Origin: Amphritea pacifica
Lineage (GTDB): Bacteria; Pseudomonadota; Gammaproteobacteria; Pseudomonadales; Balneatricaceae
Assembly (NCBI RefSeq): GCF_016924145.1
Contig: NZ_JAFFZO010000019.1
Location: forward strand, 35,533 to 99,532
DNA length: 64,000 nucleotides
Reading direction: 5' to 3'
The notes below the pieces were generated by a model that worked only from the letters and a program-made list of their open reading frames with translations, was not told the origin of the DNA and did no database searches. Made by a program: the position numbers and the translations under genes. This document shows, piece after piece, positions 25,831 through 34,764 of this stretch; the stretch's first letter is position 1, and each line of letters opens with the position of its first letter.

Positions 25831-26607
25831 TACCGGAGCAGGGGCCTTTAGAATCTAAAATAGGTTCACCACAGAGGACACAGAGAGCACAGAGAACAGC
25901 CGGTTAATAGTACTTCTCTGTCCTCTGTGATCTTAGCATGCCCTTTGGGTACTGTGGTAAAACGCTTTTAAGCGTCAGGCGTTCAGATTTTTGCCTGTTG
26001 GTTCTGGTTTGCCGGAAAAGCCTTCCATCGTGGTAGATAGTACCGGAGCAGGGGCCTTTAGAATCTAAAACAGACTCACCACTGACTCACCACAGAGGAC
26101 ACAGAGAGCACAGAGAACAGCCGGTTAATAGTACTTCTCCGTGTCCTCTGTGATCTTAGCATGCCCTTTGGGTACTGTGGTAAAACGCTTTTAAGCGTCA
26201 GGCGTTCAGATTTTTGCCTGTTGGTTCTGGTTTGCCGGAGAAGCCTTCCATCGTGGTAGATAGTACCGGAGCAGGGGCCTTTAGAATCTAAAACAGACTC
26301 ACCACAGAGGACACAGAGGACACAGAGGACACAGAGAGCACAGAGAACAGCCGGTAAATAGTACTTCTCCGTATCCTCTGTGATCTTAGCATGCCCTTTG
26401 GGTACTGTGGTAAAACGCTTTTAAGCGTCAAGCGTTCAGATTTTTGCCTGTTGGTTCTGGTTTGCCGGAAAAGCCTTCCATCGTGGTAGATAGTACCGGA
26501 GCAGGGCCTTTAGAATCTAAAATAGGTTCACCACAGAGGACACAGAGAGCACAGAGAACAGCCGGTTAATAGTACTTCTCCGTGTCCTCTGTGATCTTAG
26601 CATGCCC
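25831..26607. repeat. tandem array of a 210-230 bp unit, 3.6 copies
   Basis: Units begin with TACCGGAGCAGGGGCCTTTA at 25831, 26041, 26264 and about 26494; the last is cut after about 115 bp. Copies are nearly identical. Length differences come from an inner 9-bp run (acagaggac) that is repeated one to three times, and from one extra 'actcaccactg' segment. Each full unit also holds the small palindrome AACGCTTTTAAGCGT. No coding sense is visible. It fills the gap between two convergent genes. Confidence 0.93.
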
Positions 26608-26631
26608 TAGCGTTGATTAATTTCAGCCGGG

Positions 26632-27588
26632 TTATAGCTGGCTGAGCAGCTGCTCCAGTTTCACCTGATCCGCGGCGAAGTTGCGGATACCCTCTGCCAG
26701 TTTTTCTGTGGCCATGGCATCCTCATTCATTGCCCAGCGGAACGCCTGTTCACTGTTTTCAAGCTTTGGCTCATCACTCATCGGAGCATCAGCAAAAAGT
26801 TTCTGGTCCAGCGGTATTCTGGTTCCCGCCAGTTCTTCAATTAGTCCCGGGCTGATCGTCAGACGGTCACAGCCTGCCAGTTGGCGGATCTCTTCGCTGT
26901 TGCGGAAGCTGGCTCCCATGACCACCGTGTTATAACCGTACTGTTTGTAGTAGTTGTAGATCCGGCTGACCGAAAGTACGCCGGGATCTTTAGGGCCACT
27001 CAGTTCTGTGCCTTCAGGGCTGTTGGCTTTATACCAGTCAAGAATCCGACCGACAAACGGCGAGATCAGGAACACCCCGGCATCGGCACAGGCCACCGCC
27101 TGGGCGAAGCCAAACAGCAGCGTCAGGTTGCAGTTAATGCCCTCTTTTTCCAACTGACGGGCCGCTTCGATCCCTTCCCAGGTCGATGCGATTTTGATCA
27201 GCACCCGCTCATTACCGATGCCCGCTTCGTTATACAGGCCGATCAGTTTCTTCGCTTTGGCGATGGTTGCCTGGGTATCAAACGACAGGCGAGCATCCAC
27301 CTCGGTGGAGATACGCCCGGGGATCAGCGAAAGGATTTCGCAGCCAGCCAGCACCGCCAGCTTATCGGTCATGTTGGCCAGTTGTTCCGCTTCGCTGCCA
27401 CCCTGACTCAGCGCCCAGGCTCTGGCCTGTTCCAGATAGGGGCGGTAAGCCGGGTCCTGACTGGCTTTCAGCAGCAGGGAGGGGTTGGTGGTTGCATCCA
27501 CCGGTTTCAGATCGCGGATCGCATTAATGTCGCCGGTATCGGCAACAATGGTGGTCATCTTTTTAAGCTGATCCAGCTGGCTTTCCAT
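26632..27588 (-). CDS. talB: transaldolase
   Basis: Transaldolase (318 aa) of the pentose phosphate pathway, moving a three-carbon unit between sedoheptulose-7-phosphate and glyceraldehyde-3-phosphate. The Schiff-base Lys is in [12 protein letters not shown] at about residue 132, and [14 protein letters not shown] near residue 32 is typical. Length matches TalA/TalB. It lies 25 bp downstream of dusA and may be read with it. Confidence 0.96.
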   Translation of the reverse strand: MESQLDQLKKMTTIVADTGDINAIRDLKPVDATTNPSLLLKASQDPAYRPYLEQARAWALSQGGSEAEQLANMTDKLAVLAGCEILSLIPGRISTEVDARLSFDTQATIAKAKKLIGLYNEAGIGNERVLIKIASTWEGIEAARQLEKEGINCNLTLLFGFAQAVACADAGVFLISPFVGRILDWYKANSPEGTELSGPKDPGVLSVSRIYNYYKQYGYNTVVMGASFRNSEEIRQLAGCDRLTISPGLIEELAGTRIPLDQKLFADAPMSDEPKLENSEQAFRWAMNEDAMATEKLAEGIRNFAADQVKLEQLLSQL

Positions 27589-27613
27589 TGTTATATTCCT
27601 TTTCCATAATCTT

Positions 27614-28627
27614 TTAGAACGCAGCTACTTTAGCAACCGCGTGTTTCAAAACGTCGACATCAGCGCCGGCCTTGTGAGCATTTTCGCTCAGATAGCGGCG
27701 GAACTGGCGTCCGCCCGGCTGGCCGTGAAACAGGCCCAGCAGATGGCGGGTGATATGGCCCAGATAGCAACCCTGACTGAGTTGTTCTTCAATGTAGGGG
27801 TACATCTGCTCGATAATCTCTATGCGGGTTTTCACTGCCGCGTCCGGGTTATAGAGCTTGTCTACCTCCGCCATCATATAGGGGTTGTGGTAGGCTTCCC
27901 GGCCGATCATGACACCATCAACATGTTGCAGATGTGCTTTGCTTTCATCCAGTGTTTTGATACCACCGTTTATCAGCACTTCCAGATCGGGAAACGCCTG
28001 TTTTATCTGGTAGACCCAGTCATAGTTCAACGGTGGTATATCCCGGTTTTCTTTCGGACTTAACCCCTGAAGTATCGCTTTTCTGGCATGGATTATAAAG
28101 GTCTTACAGCCGGATTCCCGGACAATCGAGACGAATTGATGAAGTTCTTCATAGCTGTCCATATCATCAATGCCCAGCCGGTGTTTCACCGTCACCGGAA
28201 TGCTCACAGCGGACTGCATCTTTTCCAGGCACTCAGCGACCAGATCCGGATGGGCCATCAGGCAGGCACCGATCATATTGTTCTGCACCCGGTCGCTGGG
28301 GCAACCCACATTGAGGTTAACCTCATCATAGCCAGACTCTTCGGCCATCCGGGTGCAGGTGGTCAGGTCATCGGGATTACTGCCGCCCAGTTGCAGCGCC
28401 AGAGGGTGTTCCTGCTGGTTGTACTGCAGAAACCGTTCCCGGTCGCCATGAATCAGCGCGCCGGTGGTGACCATCTCGGTATAGAGCACAGCGTTCTGAC
28501 TGATAATCCGGTGGAAATAACGGCAGTGTCGGTCGGTCCACTCCATCATGGGTGCGACTGAAAAGCGTCTGTCCGGCGTATTCCGCGGGGTTGCTGGGGT
28601 GTGGCTGTTTTTTGCTGATGTTTTCAA
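27614..28627 (-). CDS. dusA: tRNA-dihydrouridine(20/20a) synthase DusA
   Basis: A 337-residue FMN enzyme that reduces U20 and U20a in t[22 protein letters not shown] (FMN site) and the catalytic Cys in [14 protein letters not shown] near residue 108 are clear, and the [13 protein letters not shown] segment separates DusA from DusB/C. It has a slightly extended polar N-terminus (about 20 residues). Confidence 0.95.
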   Translation of the reverse strand: MKTSAKNSHTPATPRNTPDRRFSVAPMMEWTDRHCRYFHRIISQNAVLYTEMVTTGALIHGDRERFLQYNQQEHPLALQLGGSNPDDLTTCTRMAEESGYDEVNLNVGCPSDRVQNNMIGACLMAHPDLVAECLEKMQSAVSIPVTVKHRLGIDDMDSYEELHQFVSIVRESGCKTFIIHARKAILQGLSPKENRDIPPLNYDWVYQIKQAFPDLEVLINGGIKTLDESKAHLQHVDGVMIGREAYHNPYMMAEVDKLYNPDAAVKTRIEIIEQMYPYIEEQLSQGCYLGHITRHLLGLFHGQPGGRQFRRYLSENAHKAGADVDVLKHAVAKVAAF

Positions 28628-28987
28628 TGGTTTGTTTTTGGTTAAATTAGGTTGTTTTAGGGTGTTTTTGGGGAAGCAGTGCTACAAAGAATGCTCCATT
28701 TTGTCGAGGCACACTGATTGATAGAGCACTGAGTGCTGACTGTTTACACCCCATACCGCTGCGGCCGAATCTGTTGCGTATCACGCCCTCATCTGTAATC
28801 AGCGGAAAGGCGCGATTATATATCAGGAAAGAAAAACATTCGATCAGCATAAAGCCGCGAAGTTGTGGGCGAAACAACAGGAGATAAAACCGTCCCGGTC
28901 TGAAATGGAGTTCAGAAAGTGATGGGGTGATTGGTAGACGCTTTTTGTAACTTAAAGATTTTTCTATGGCTATAGAAAAAGTCTGAT
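28628..28987. other. intergenic region without supported gene
   Basis: About 360 bp between dusA and the yoeB stop. A 119-codon minus-strand open frame runs through it but overlaps yoeB, has no ribosome site and an unnatural composition, so it is not called. No hairpin or repeat stands out. Confidence 0.55.
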
Positions 28988-29248
28988 TTAGTAGTGATAA
29001 CGGCACTGGGCAATAAGAATCGTGTCGTTGTCTACGGTATAAATCAGCCGATGCTCTTGGTTTATTCTGCGAGATACAAATCCGGATAGATCTCCTTTGA
29101 GTCTTTCCGGTTTGCCTATCCCTGTAAATGGAGTGCGCATTGAAGCTTTTATTAGCTCATTTATTCGAGCTAAAATTTTCGGATCGTTTTTCTGCCAGTA
29201 TAGATAATCGTCCCAGGCTTCATTTGCCCAGCTCAATTTCCTCGCCAT
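28988..29248 (-). CDS. yoeB: toxin YoeB (ribosome-dependent mRNA interferase)
   Basis: An 86-residue RelE-superfamily toxin. WDDYLYWQKNDPKILARINE, the RTPFTGIGKPERLK segment and the invariant C-terminal CRYHY (catalytic His, essential Tyr) are intact, so it should be active when free. It overlaps the antitoxin gene by 29 bp, the normal order of antitoxin first. Confidence 0.95.
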   Translation of the reverse strand: MARKLSWANEAWDDYLYWQKNDPKILARINELIKASMRTPFTGIGKPERLKGDLSGFVSRRINQEHRLIYTVDNDTILIAQCRYHY

Positions 29249-29504
29249 TTTCGATATCCTGTAGGTCGTGTACGACCACTCTACCAGCCTTTATATCTGC
29301 TACTGCGTTTAGTAAGCGCTCGGCGTTTCGAGGGCTTCTGAGTAGATATAATGTTTCGTTGATGCTGTCGTAATCCTCTTTAGATAGCATTACAACATCA
29401 CCGCCGTTTTTTCGGGTGATAACAGTTGCTTCGTGAGAATCACAAGTCGCATCCATTACACTCTTTAGACTGGCGCGAGCATCGCTGTAGTTAACGATGT
29501 TCAT
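29220..29504 (-). CDS. yefM: antitoxin YefM (Phd/YefM family)
   Basis: A 94-residue antitoxin that binds YoeB and, by family knowledge, represses its own operon through its N-terminal DNA-binding part. MNIVNYSDARASLKSVMDA and GGDVVMLSKEDYDSINETLY are typical. The C-terminal tail (HDLQDIENGEEIELGK) is acidic, as expected for toxin neutralisation. Confidence 0.95.
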   Translation of the reverse strand: MNIVNYSDARASLKSVMDATCDSHEATVITRKNGGDVVMLSKEDYDSINETLYLLRSPRNAERLLNAVADIKAGRVVVHDLQDIENGEEIELGK

Positions 29505-29904
29505 GTCAAACCCCTTGTTTGCTCTAACCAGGATACTATTTTGCAGCCTGGGTATGTTTCTTTAACTCGGTTTACGAGCTACGTGTTTATGATCTATGCA
29601 TTAATAGTTGTACAGGTAATTGTACATTTATATTTTGTGTTACGTCAAACTCTACCTTCTCATCCAGTATATATCTTCAGATTATTCTGACTTATTAGTT
29701 AGGCGTTTAGTGTTAAAAAACAAAAATGGTTATTTATATTTTATAAATCAATAGTTTATTTGCATAAAAATTTTTCTGATATGCAAGGATATTAGTCGGC
29801 CTTAGCGCCTCTATGAACTATTTTCTGCACAACGCCGAGCCATTCTTTCATATGGCGGAAGTAGAGTATTGCCATTCCGAAAGCCTGATAACGTCAGTTG
29901 CTAA
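29505..29904. other. AT-rich intergenic region
   Basis: About 400 bp between the yefM start and the stop of the LuxR-type gene. It is clearly more AT-rich than its surroundings, particularly 29690-29790. It presumably contains the yefM promoter. No gene or clear repeat was found. Confidence 0.55.
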
Positions 29905-30657
29905 TCACACAAACCGGACCAGTTCGGATTTGCGACAGATCTTTAGTTTTTTGAATGCTCTTTTTTTGTAGGTGATGATAGTCGATTCCGATAATCCAAG
30001 TTCATTACCAGTCGATTTGGCGGTATGGCCCTGCAGAATCATATCGCAGATCTGCGCTTCGCGTTCTGAGAGGCCTGATACCAACAGGGATTTAATCACC
30101 CCGCGCTGTTTGCGTTCATCGCGAAAATGTTTAAGCAGCAAAGATCCGATCAGTGACGATACCTGTTTCAGTGAGTCAAGCTGTCCGTCAGCAAAGCCAT
30201 CCTCCTTTTTGCTGTAAAAGTTCACATAAAAGAGATGTTGGCTTTTTCGGTCCAGCACGATAAATGAAAACTTGGTATCGAAATGGGGGACGTTAAAAAA
30301 GCGCCGGCGATAAACGGGAGGGAGTTGCCTTTTTTCCAGCAGGCGGTAGGGCGCCACGTCCGTTTGGCAGAGCACGGACGCCTTGAGTTCCTGCAACATC
30401 GGGTCATCCAGATAGGCGCCATCCAGATAGAGTGAAGCCAATTCGAGTCCCAGGTCAGGATGCTCGACATTATGCGCCAGGCGGCAAGTCGCGTACTCGC
30501 CATTGGGCGAGAACTCGAACACCATATACTGATCGATCTGGGCGAGGGCTTTCATCATCTGAAAGAAGCGGGGATAAAACTCACCACTGCCGAGCCGGTC
30601 AATGCAGCCTGCAACCTGCTCAGCTATATCTGGCCAAATATCTCGTGAGCTGTGCAT
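29905..30657 (-). CDS. LuxR-type transcriptional regulator
   Basis: A 250-residue regulator. The C-terminus has a LuxR/FixJ helix-turn-helix: LSEREAQICDMILQGHTAKS, then NELGLSESTIITYKKRAFKK (about residues 188-235). The N-terminal 170 residues form a sensor-like domain without a receiver Asp, possibly GAF-like. The ATG at 30657 follows AGAGGT; an extra ten residues upstream are open but unlikely. It lies 152 bp downstream of the aromatic hydroxylase gene on the same strand and may control it. Confidence 0.85.
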   Translation of the reverse strand: MHSSRDIWPDIAEQVAGCIDRLGSGEFYPRFFQMMKALAQIDQYMVFEFSPNGEYATCRLAHNVEHPDLGLELASLYLDGAYLDDPMLQELKASVLCQTDVAPYRLLEKRQLPPVYRRRFFNVPHFDTKFSFIVLDRKSQHLFYVNFYSKKEDGFADGQLDSLKQVSSLIGSLLLKHFRDERKQRGVIKSLLVSGLSEREAQICDMILQGHTAKSTGNELGLSESTIITYKKRAFKKLKICRKSELVRFV

Positions 30658-30768
30658 ATCGACCTCTGATAGCAGAAATAACGCCAAGTATAGTGCTACA
30701 GCTGAGTTAACTCACGCAGCAGGGCTTGATCAACCTTCTGAGTACAGTGTTTCTTCGTGAGCGGGTTA

Positions 30769-30798
30769 GCGCCTCCGGAAAGGTTACTTCCGGGGCGC
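30769..30798. terminator. hairpin between hydroxylase and LuxR-type gene
   Basis: GCGCC-t-CCGGAA pairs with TTCCGGGGCGC in a stem of about 11 bp with one bulge. It lies 12 bp beyond the hydroxylase stop. No T-run follows on the minus strand, so termination would be inefficient or factor-assisted. Confidence 0.45.
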
Positions 30799-30809
30799 TT
30801 TAAACCTGT

Positions 30810-32741
30810 TTATGAAAGCATAAAACCATCAAAGAAAGCACTCAGCTGATCATATCCATTGAGGGGGAGGATAGTGGCAATATGCTGATCGGGTCGCACC
30901 ACGACCATACAACCGCTGCTGCGATCAATACCCCGCTGCTCAAAAACATCCTTACCAGGGTCAGCACGGAATATCTTTTCGTAATCCCTCAAGCCGTACT
31001 TACCTTTGGCAGGCCAGAGGAGTTCAGGCATCGCTTCGATTGACAGATCTTGCTGCTGGAATACTGCATAGAGATCAATCACCGAGTCGACGTCTGCACC
31101 GGCAGGCGTATATTTCCGCACCGGTGAAGTTTCAGCGTTTGCCAGGAAGTCGACCAGTTTGCCTGAGTCGGAGGTTGCATCCAGAGGGGATTGCTGACTG
31201 CCAAAGATAAAGAGCCGCCAGCGGCCATCGGCTTTATTCAGGTGGCCCAGGTGTACGGGGCAGCCATCCGCCAGGCGAACCGCTTTGGCCGAATGGAAGC
31301 GTTCTCCGATATGGAAGCCGGTTGCCAGGCGCTGGTTTTCGTGACCGGTACAGAGATAGGATTCATCGTAGCCAATAGATGTACCGGCAATAAATCCATT
31401 CTGGCGGGCAACGAATTGCTCGATATCTGCCGTACTTTTTTTGACCGGCTGTGAATTTCTGTTTGCCGTTGGGCGAGTGGCGACCAGGGCTGACATTTCA
31501 CGGTCAGCATTGATCAGCATAAAGGCGACTTTGCGACGCTCTGTCTCATAGGTTTGCAGCAATCGGGGATCAGACCTGCCCTGCAACACAGCGGCCAGTT
31601 TCCAGCCCAGGTTAAAGGTATCAGGCAACGAAGTATTCAACCCCCAACCCCCTTTGGGGCTGTGTGTATGGCAGGCATCACCGGCCACAAACGCGCGCGG
31701 AATCAGGCCTTGCGGATTACCCGCCGGGGTGTCGTCAAAGCTCTCAGCAACACGCTGACCCACCTCGTAGATTGACCACCAGGCGACCTCTTTAACATCC
31801 AGTTGGTATGGCTTCAGGATCAGTTTCGCCTTGGCAATAATATCGTCGACAGTCAGATTAAGCCCGGACGCTCTATGCCCCCTGGCCAGCAGATCGAGCT
31901 CGACATAGAGGCGGACCAGGTAGCCACCCTCGCGGGGGACGATCATTACCGCGCCGTTGTCTTTCGACTGGATAAAGCTTTTCACCCGGATATCCGGAAA
32001 GTCGGTGACCAGCAGAACATCCATCACGCCCCAGGCTTTGTTAGCCGAGTCACCCTGTAGCTCAATTCCCAGGTTTTTACGCACCGCACTGCGTGCACCA
32101 TCACAACCGACCACATAGCGCGCTTTAACGGTCTCGACCTTGGACGATTGCGTTGCATCGTTGCGTTCAAAGGTGGCCGTGATGGGGTGCGCACTCAAGT
32201 TCTGGGTGAGACCCTTATCAACCTCCAGCTCAAGCAGCCGACGGTTATAATGTGGAATCAGGTGCGTGACTGAGTTTTCCATGCCTTCGAGTAAGATATC
32301 GTGTAGCCGTGCCTGATTGACTACCCCATGGGTAAATTCGGAGAGACCCAGTCGTGCATCGGGCACTTTGTGGGTTCGCTTAATGTTCTCCGGATGTTGG
32401 GCATCCGGCTCCCAGAATGCATTCTGGTGCAGTTGGTAGGTTTCTTTCACAAGCAACTCACTGCTGTTAAACCCTTCCATAATCTCCATCGTGCGACAGG
32501 ATATGCCATCCGCCTGACCAAATAACAGTGGCCCGGATTTCTGTTCAACAATACAGGTTTTAATATCGGCGAACTCCGACAGCTGTCTTGCCAGCGCCAG
32601 CCCTGCAGGGCCACAGCCGACAATTAAAACGTCCACCTCGGTTGGCAGGTCCGCCATCGGTGGTGGACTAGCGGGTTCCCGGGCTGAATCTGGAATCTGA
32701 TAGTTACCGGGTTTAAAGCCGTTGAGATGATACTGCATCAC
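30810..32741 (-). CDS. FAD-dependent aromatic monooxygenase (3-hydroxybenzoate 4-monooxygenase / phenol hydroxylase type)
   Basis: A 643-residue class A flavoprotein hydroxylase. The FAD-binding motif VDVLIVGCGPAGLALARQLS is near residue 37, the DG motif in VVGCDGARSAVRKN near 212, and FVAGDACHTHSPKGGWGLN near 354. The C-terminal 170 residues are the thioredoxin-like domain of phenol 2-monooxygenases. Size and pattern fit MobA, which makes protocatechuate from 3-hydroxybenzoate. No ring-cleavage genes are adjacent, so the substrate is not proven. Confidence 0.82.
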   Translation of the reverse strand: MMQYHLNGFKPGNYQIPDSAREPASPPPMADLPTEVDVLIVGCGPAGLALARQLSEFADIKTCIVEQKSGPLLFGQADGISCRTMEIMEGFNSSELLVKETYQLHQNAFWEPDAQHPENIKRTHKVPDARLGLSEFTHGVVNQARLHDILLEGMENSVTHLIPHYNRRLLELEVDKGLTQNLSAHPITATFERNDATQSSKVETVKARYVVGCDGARSAVRKNLGIELQGDSANKAWGVMDVLLVTDFPDIRVKSFIQSKDNGAVMIVPREGGYLVRLYVELDLLARGHRASGLNLTVDDIIAKAKLILKPYQLDVKEVAWWSIYEVGQRVAESFDDTPAGNPQGLIPRAFVAGDACHTHSPKGGWGLNTSLPDTFNLGWKLAAVLQGRSDPRLLQTYETERRKVAFMLINADREMSALVATRPTANRNSQPVKKSTADIEQFVARQNGFIAGTSIGYDESYLCTGHENQRLATGFHIGERFHSAKAVRLADGCPVHLGHLNKADGRWRLFIFGSQQSPLDATSDSGKLVDFLANAETSPVRKYTPAGADVDSVIDLYAVFQQQDLSIEAMPELLWPAKGKYGLRDYEKIFRADPGKDVFEQRGIDRSSGCMVVVRPDQHIATILPLNGYDQLSAFFDGFMLS

Positions 32742-32811
32742 ATAATCCTCTTAGCCTGACGTAGTCGCTGGCGGGTATTGTTATTGTCTGTCGAGAGTTG
32801 GCATTCAACAT

Positions 32812-32849
32812 TGATCGATAGTGTGTAGTTTGATCGATAGTGTGTAGTT
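32812..32849. repeat. two tandem copies of a 19-bp unit upstream of the hydroxylase gene
   Basis: TGATCGATAGTGTGTAGTT occurs twice without a gap, 70 bp upstream of the hydroxylase start. Position and spacing (about two helix turns) would suit a regulator-binding site, but this is inference. Confidence 0.8.
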
Positions 32850-33044
32850 TATGTGGATATGTTCGCAGAGCCTGTCACCTGAAAATGGGGACAATTGAGG
32901 GATGGCTATAAACATGCTGATCGGAAGCGGTAAGCCGGCTAAGGTATTCAACTGAGGGTATTCAACCAGGGTATTTATCGCTTATTTTCGGGTAGGGGTG
33001 AGCCCTGGCCTGACAGCCAGTTGTTTTTTGAAGTGCAGCATTTT

Positions 33045-33081
33045 GCTCCCTGATTTAATCCGTGAAAATAAATCAGGGAGC
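33045..33081. terminator. 13-bp inverted repeat
   Basis: GCTCCCTGATTTA and TAAATCAGGGAGC form a perfect 13-bp stem with an 11-base loop. It lies about 95 bp past the stop of the small minus-strand gene at 33177. No T-run is present, so it may be a terminator or another structured element. Confidence 0.55.
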
Positions 33082-33176
33082 TGTGGGGTGACTATGCTTG
33101 TCTGTCATCAAGACTATGCTGAAGACTTATTTTTTGTGGCGCAGTGTTTTTATCAGCGATCCTGTTTCGATTCAGG

Positions 33177-33395
33177 TTATTGCCGTTTGGATATTTCCCG
33201 CATCAGACCACTCAGATCAAGCCCCTGAAGTTCTGCAAGTTTCTGAATATCGTTCTGGGTACGGGGAGGCACTTTGCTAGCGGCTTTAATGGCCTGCTTT
33301 TTCTCTGCGGTTTTTTGTTTAACTTTTTCCAGCAGATTATTTAACTGTTCCAGACTGAGATGACTCAGCTGTTCATCTACTTCATTACTAAACAT
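33177..33395 (-). CDS. small coiled-coil protein of unknown function
   Basis: A 72-residue charged protein. Residues 10-40 form a likely coiled coil (HLSLEQLNNLLEKVKQKTAE). The tail QNDIQKLAELQGLDLSGLMR looks like a short helical pair. It resembles the oligomerisation part of H-NS-like proteins but lacks their DNA-binding motif. The start has GGAAAAT upstream, a weak site. Real but uncertain. Confidence 0.5.
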   Translation of the reverse strand: MFSNEVDEQLSHLSLEQLNNLLEKVKQKTAEKKQAIKAASKVPPRTQNDIQKLAELQGLDLSGLMREISKRQ

Positions 33396-33590
33396 CGGAT
33401 ATGTAAATTTTCCTGAGAGACGATCTAATCCTTACGTTCCTGCAGTGGTTGCAGATCACTCATACATCCATGGTAGACCGCGCAACAGCGAGCCAGAGGC
33501 GGTTTTTGCCGTCTGCCTGGTTAAGCAACGTTAAATTATCTCTGAGCGGGTTGTGCGGGAGGCTAACTATAGCACTCAAACCGTTTGTTT

Positions 33591-34277
33591 TTAAACTGAT
33601 ATTGCAGCTATTCTCACTGCCCGGCCATTTTTAAAGGTTTCAACGGCTGAAATCTCAAAACCACACTGTCGCAGCAGCGCCGTAATATCCTCAGGGTGAT
33701 AGCGGTTATGTTCCTGAAAATGCTGAAACGCATCCACCAGGGCATCGTAGTCCGGCGTCTGGCTTGCCAGATCGATCTCACCATATTGATGCTGCAGATA
33801 ATCCGCCAAAGGCTGGCGCACCATATCGCAGAGAATAAGCACACCACCGGGTTTCAGCCAGTGGCGCAGTTTACTGAACAGCGTTACCGGCTGGTGCAGT
33901 TCATGAATCAGCAGATTGGCCAGGGCGATATCCACTGAGTGTTGCGGCAGTTCGGTTGCGGGGTTGTTGAGATCATCACAGATAATGCTCACATTAGCTG
34001 CCAGATCGTCCATCCGCTCCAGCATATAGGGCGCCAGCTCAAACCCTGTCAGAGTCGCCTGAGGATACTGTTGTGCCAGTTGGTTCAGCCACAGACCGGT
34101 GCCGCAGCCCAGGTCGATAACTGAAGCCTGATCTGACAGCAGTGCAGCGCAATGATGCTGCCAGAACGCCTGAAAATCTGCGTCATGATTTTTTGCGTAG
34201 CTCTGAACGGTTTTTTCGGCCGCTTTCTGACCATCACCACCATGATGATGGCGCAGATATTCGGTGGTTTTTTGCAT
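33591..34277 (-). CDS. SAM-dependent class I methyltransferase
   Basis: A 228-residue protein with the AdoMet-binding motif I SVIDLGCGTGLWLNQLAQQY near residue 57, motif II acidic residue in TGFELAPYML, and the later ALANLLIHEL and LKPGGVLILCDMV strands. The N-terminus is His-rich (YLRHHHGGDG). The substrate is unknown. It is divergent from dgkA, with about 85 bp between starts. Confidence 0.85.
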   Translation of the reverse strand: MQKTTEYLRHHHGGDGQKAAEKTVQSYAKNHDADFQAFWQHHCAALLSDQASVIDLGCGTGLWLNQLAQQYPQATLTGFELAPYMLERMDDLAANVSIICDDLNNPATELPQHSVDIALANLLIHELHQPVTLFSKLRHWLKPGGVLILCDMVRQPLADYLQHQYGEIDLASQTPDYDALVDAFQHFQEHNRYHPEDITALLRQCGFEISAVETFKNGRAVRIAAISV

Positions 34278-34363
34278 CTTTGTTACAGTGTCCCGCTGAC
34301 CATAGTATGGCGATTATTTTCATGTTTTAATGCCCGCTTCGCAAACTAAAAGTTGCTATTCAG

Positions 34364-34759
34364 ATGCATCAGATCAAGCGTACCGGCGTTAAACGTTTCT
34401 ATTTTGCCACTAAATATTCAATGCAGGGAATTAAAGCCGCCTGGCAGGAGGAGCCTGCTTTTCGCTATGAGGTCTGTGCAACCGTGGTTATGCTACCCGC
34501 GGCCTTCTGGCTGGCCCAGTCAGGCATTCAGCTGGCACTGTTGCTGGCTTGCTGTTTTCTGGTGCTGGCGTTTGAGATTGTTAACTCGGCGATTGAGGCG
34601 GTAGTGGATCGTTGGGGGCCGGAATATCATGAGCTGGCCGGGCGGGCCAAAGATATGGGCTCCGCCGCCGTCTTTATGATGCTCAATATGACCTGGGTGG
34701 TATGGGCTGGTGTTGCCTGGGACAACGGCTATCTGGATTTTGTCAAAGCGCTGTTTTAA
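34364..34759 (+). CDS. dgkA: diacylglycerol kinase
   Basis: A 131-residue inner-membrane enzyme that phosphorylates diacylglycerol to phosphatidic acid, recycling lipid from membrane-derived glycan synthesis. Three membrane segments and the catalytic region FEIVNSAIEAVVDR with ELAGRAKDMGSAAVF are present. Length is normal. It ends 5 bp before the stop of the convergent nasA. Confidence 0.95.
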   Translation: MHQIKRTGVKRFYFATKYSMQGIKAAWQEEPAFRYEVCATVVMLPAAFWLAQSGIQLALLLACCFLVLAFEIVNSAIEAVVDRWGPEYHELAGRAKDMGSAAVFMMLNMTWVVWAGVAWDNGYLDFVKALF

Positions 34760-34764
34760 AAAGA

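Larger units (their letters stand above)
32742..33176. other. intergenic region with tandem repeat and long hairpin
   Basis: About 435 bp upstream of the hydroxylase gene. It holds a 19-bp direct repeat (32812-32849) and a 13-bp inverted repeat (33045-33081), both listed separately. Short open frames here have no ribosome sites and are not called. Confidence 0.6.

Noticed and set aside
28647-29006. 119-codon minus-strand open frame between dusA and yoeB
   Set aside because: It overlaps the 3' end of yoeB, has no ribosome site and no family resemblance.
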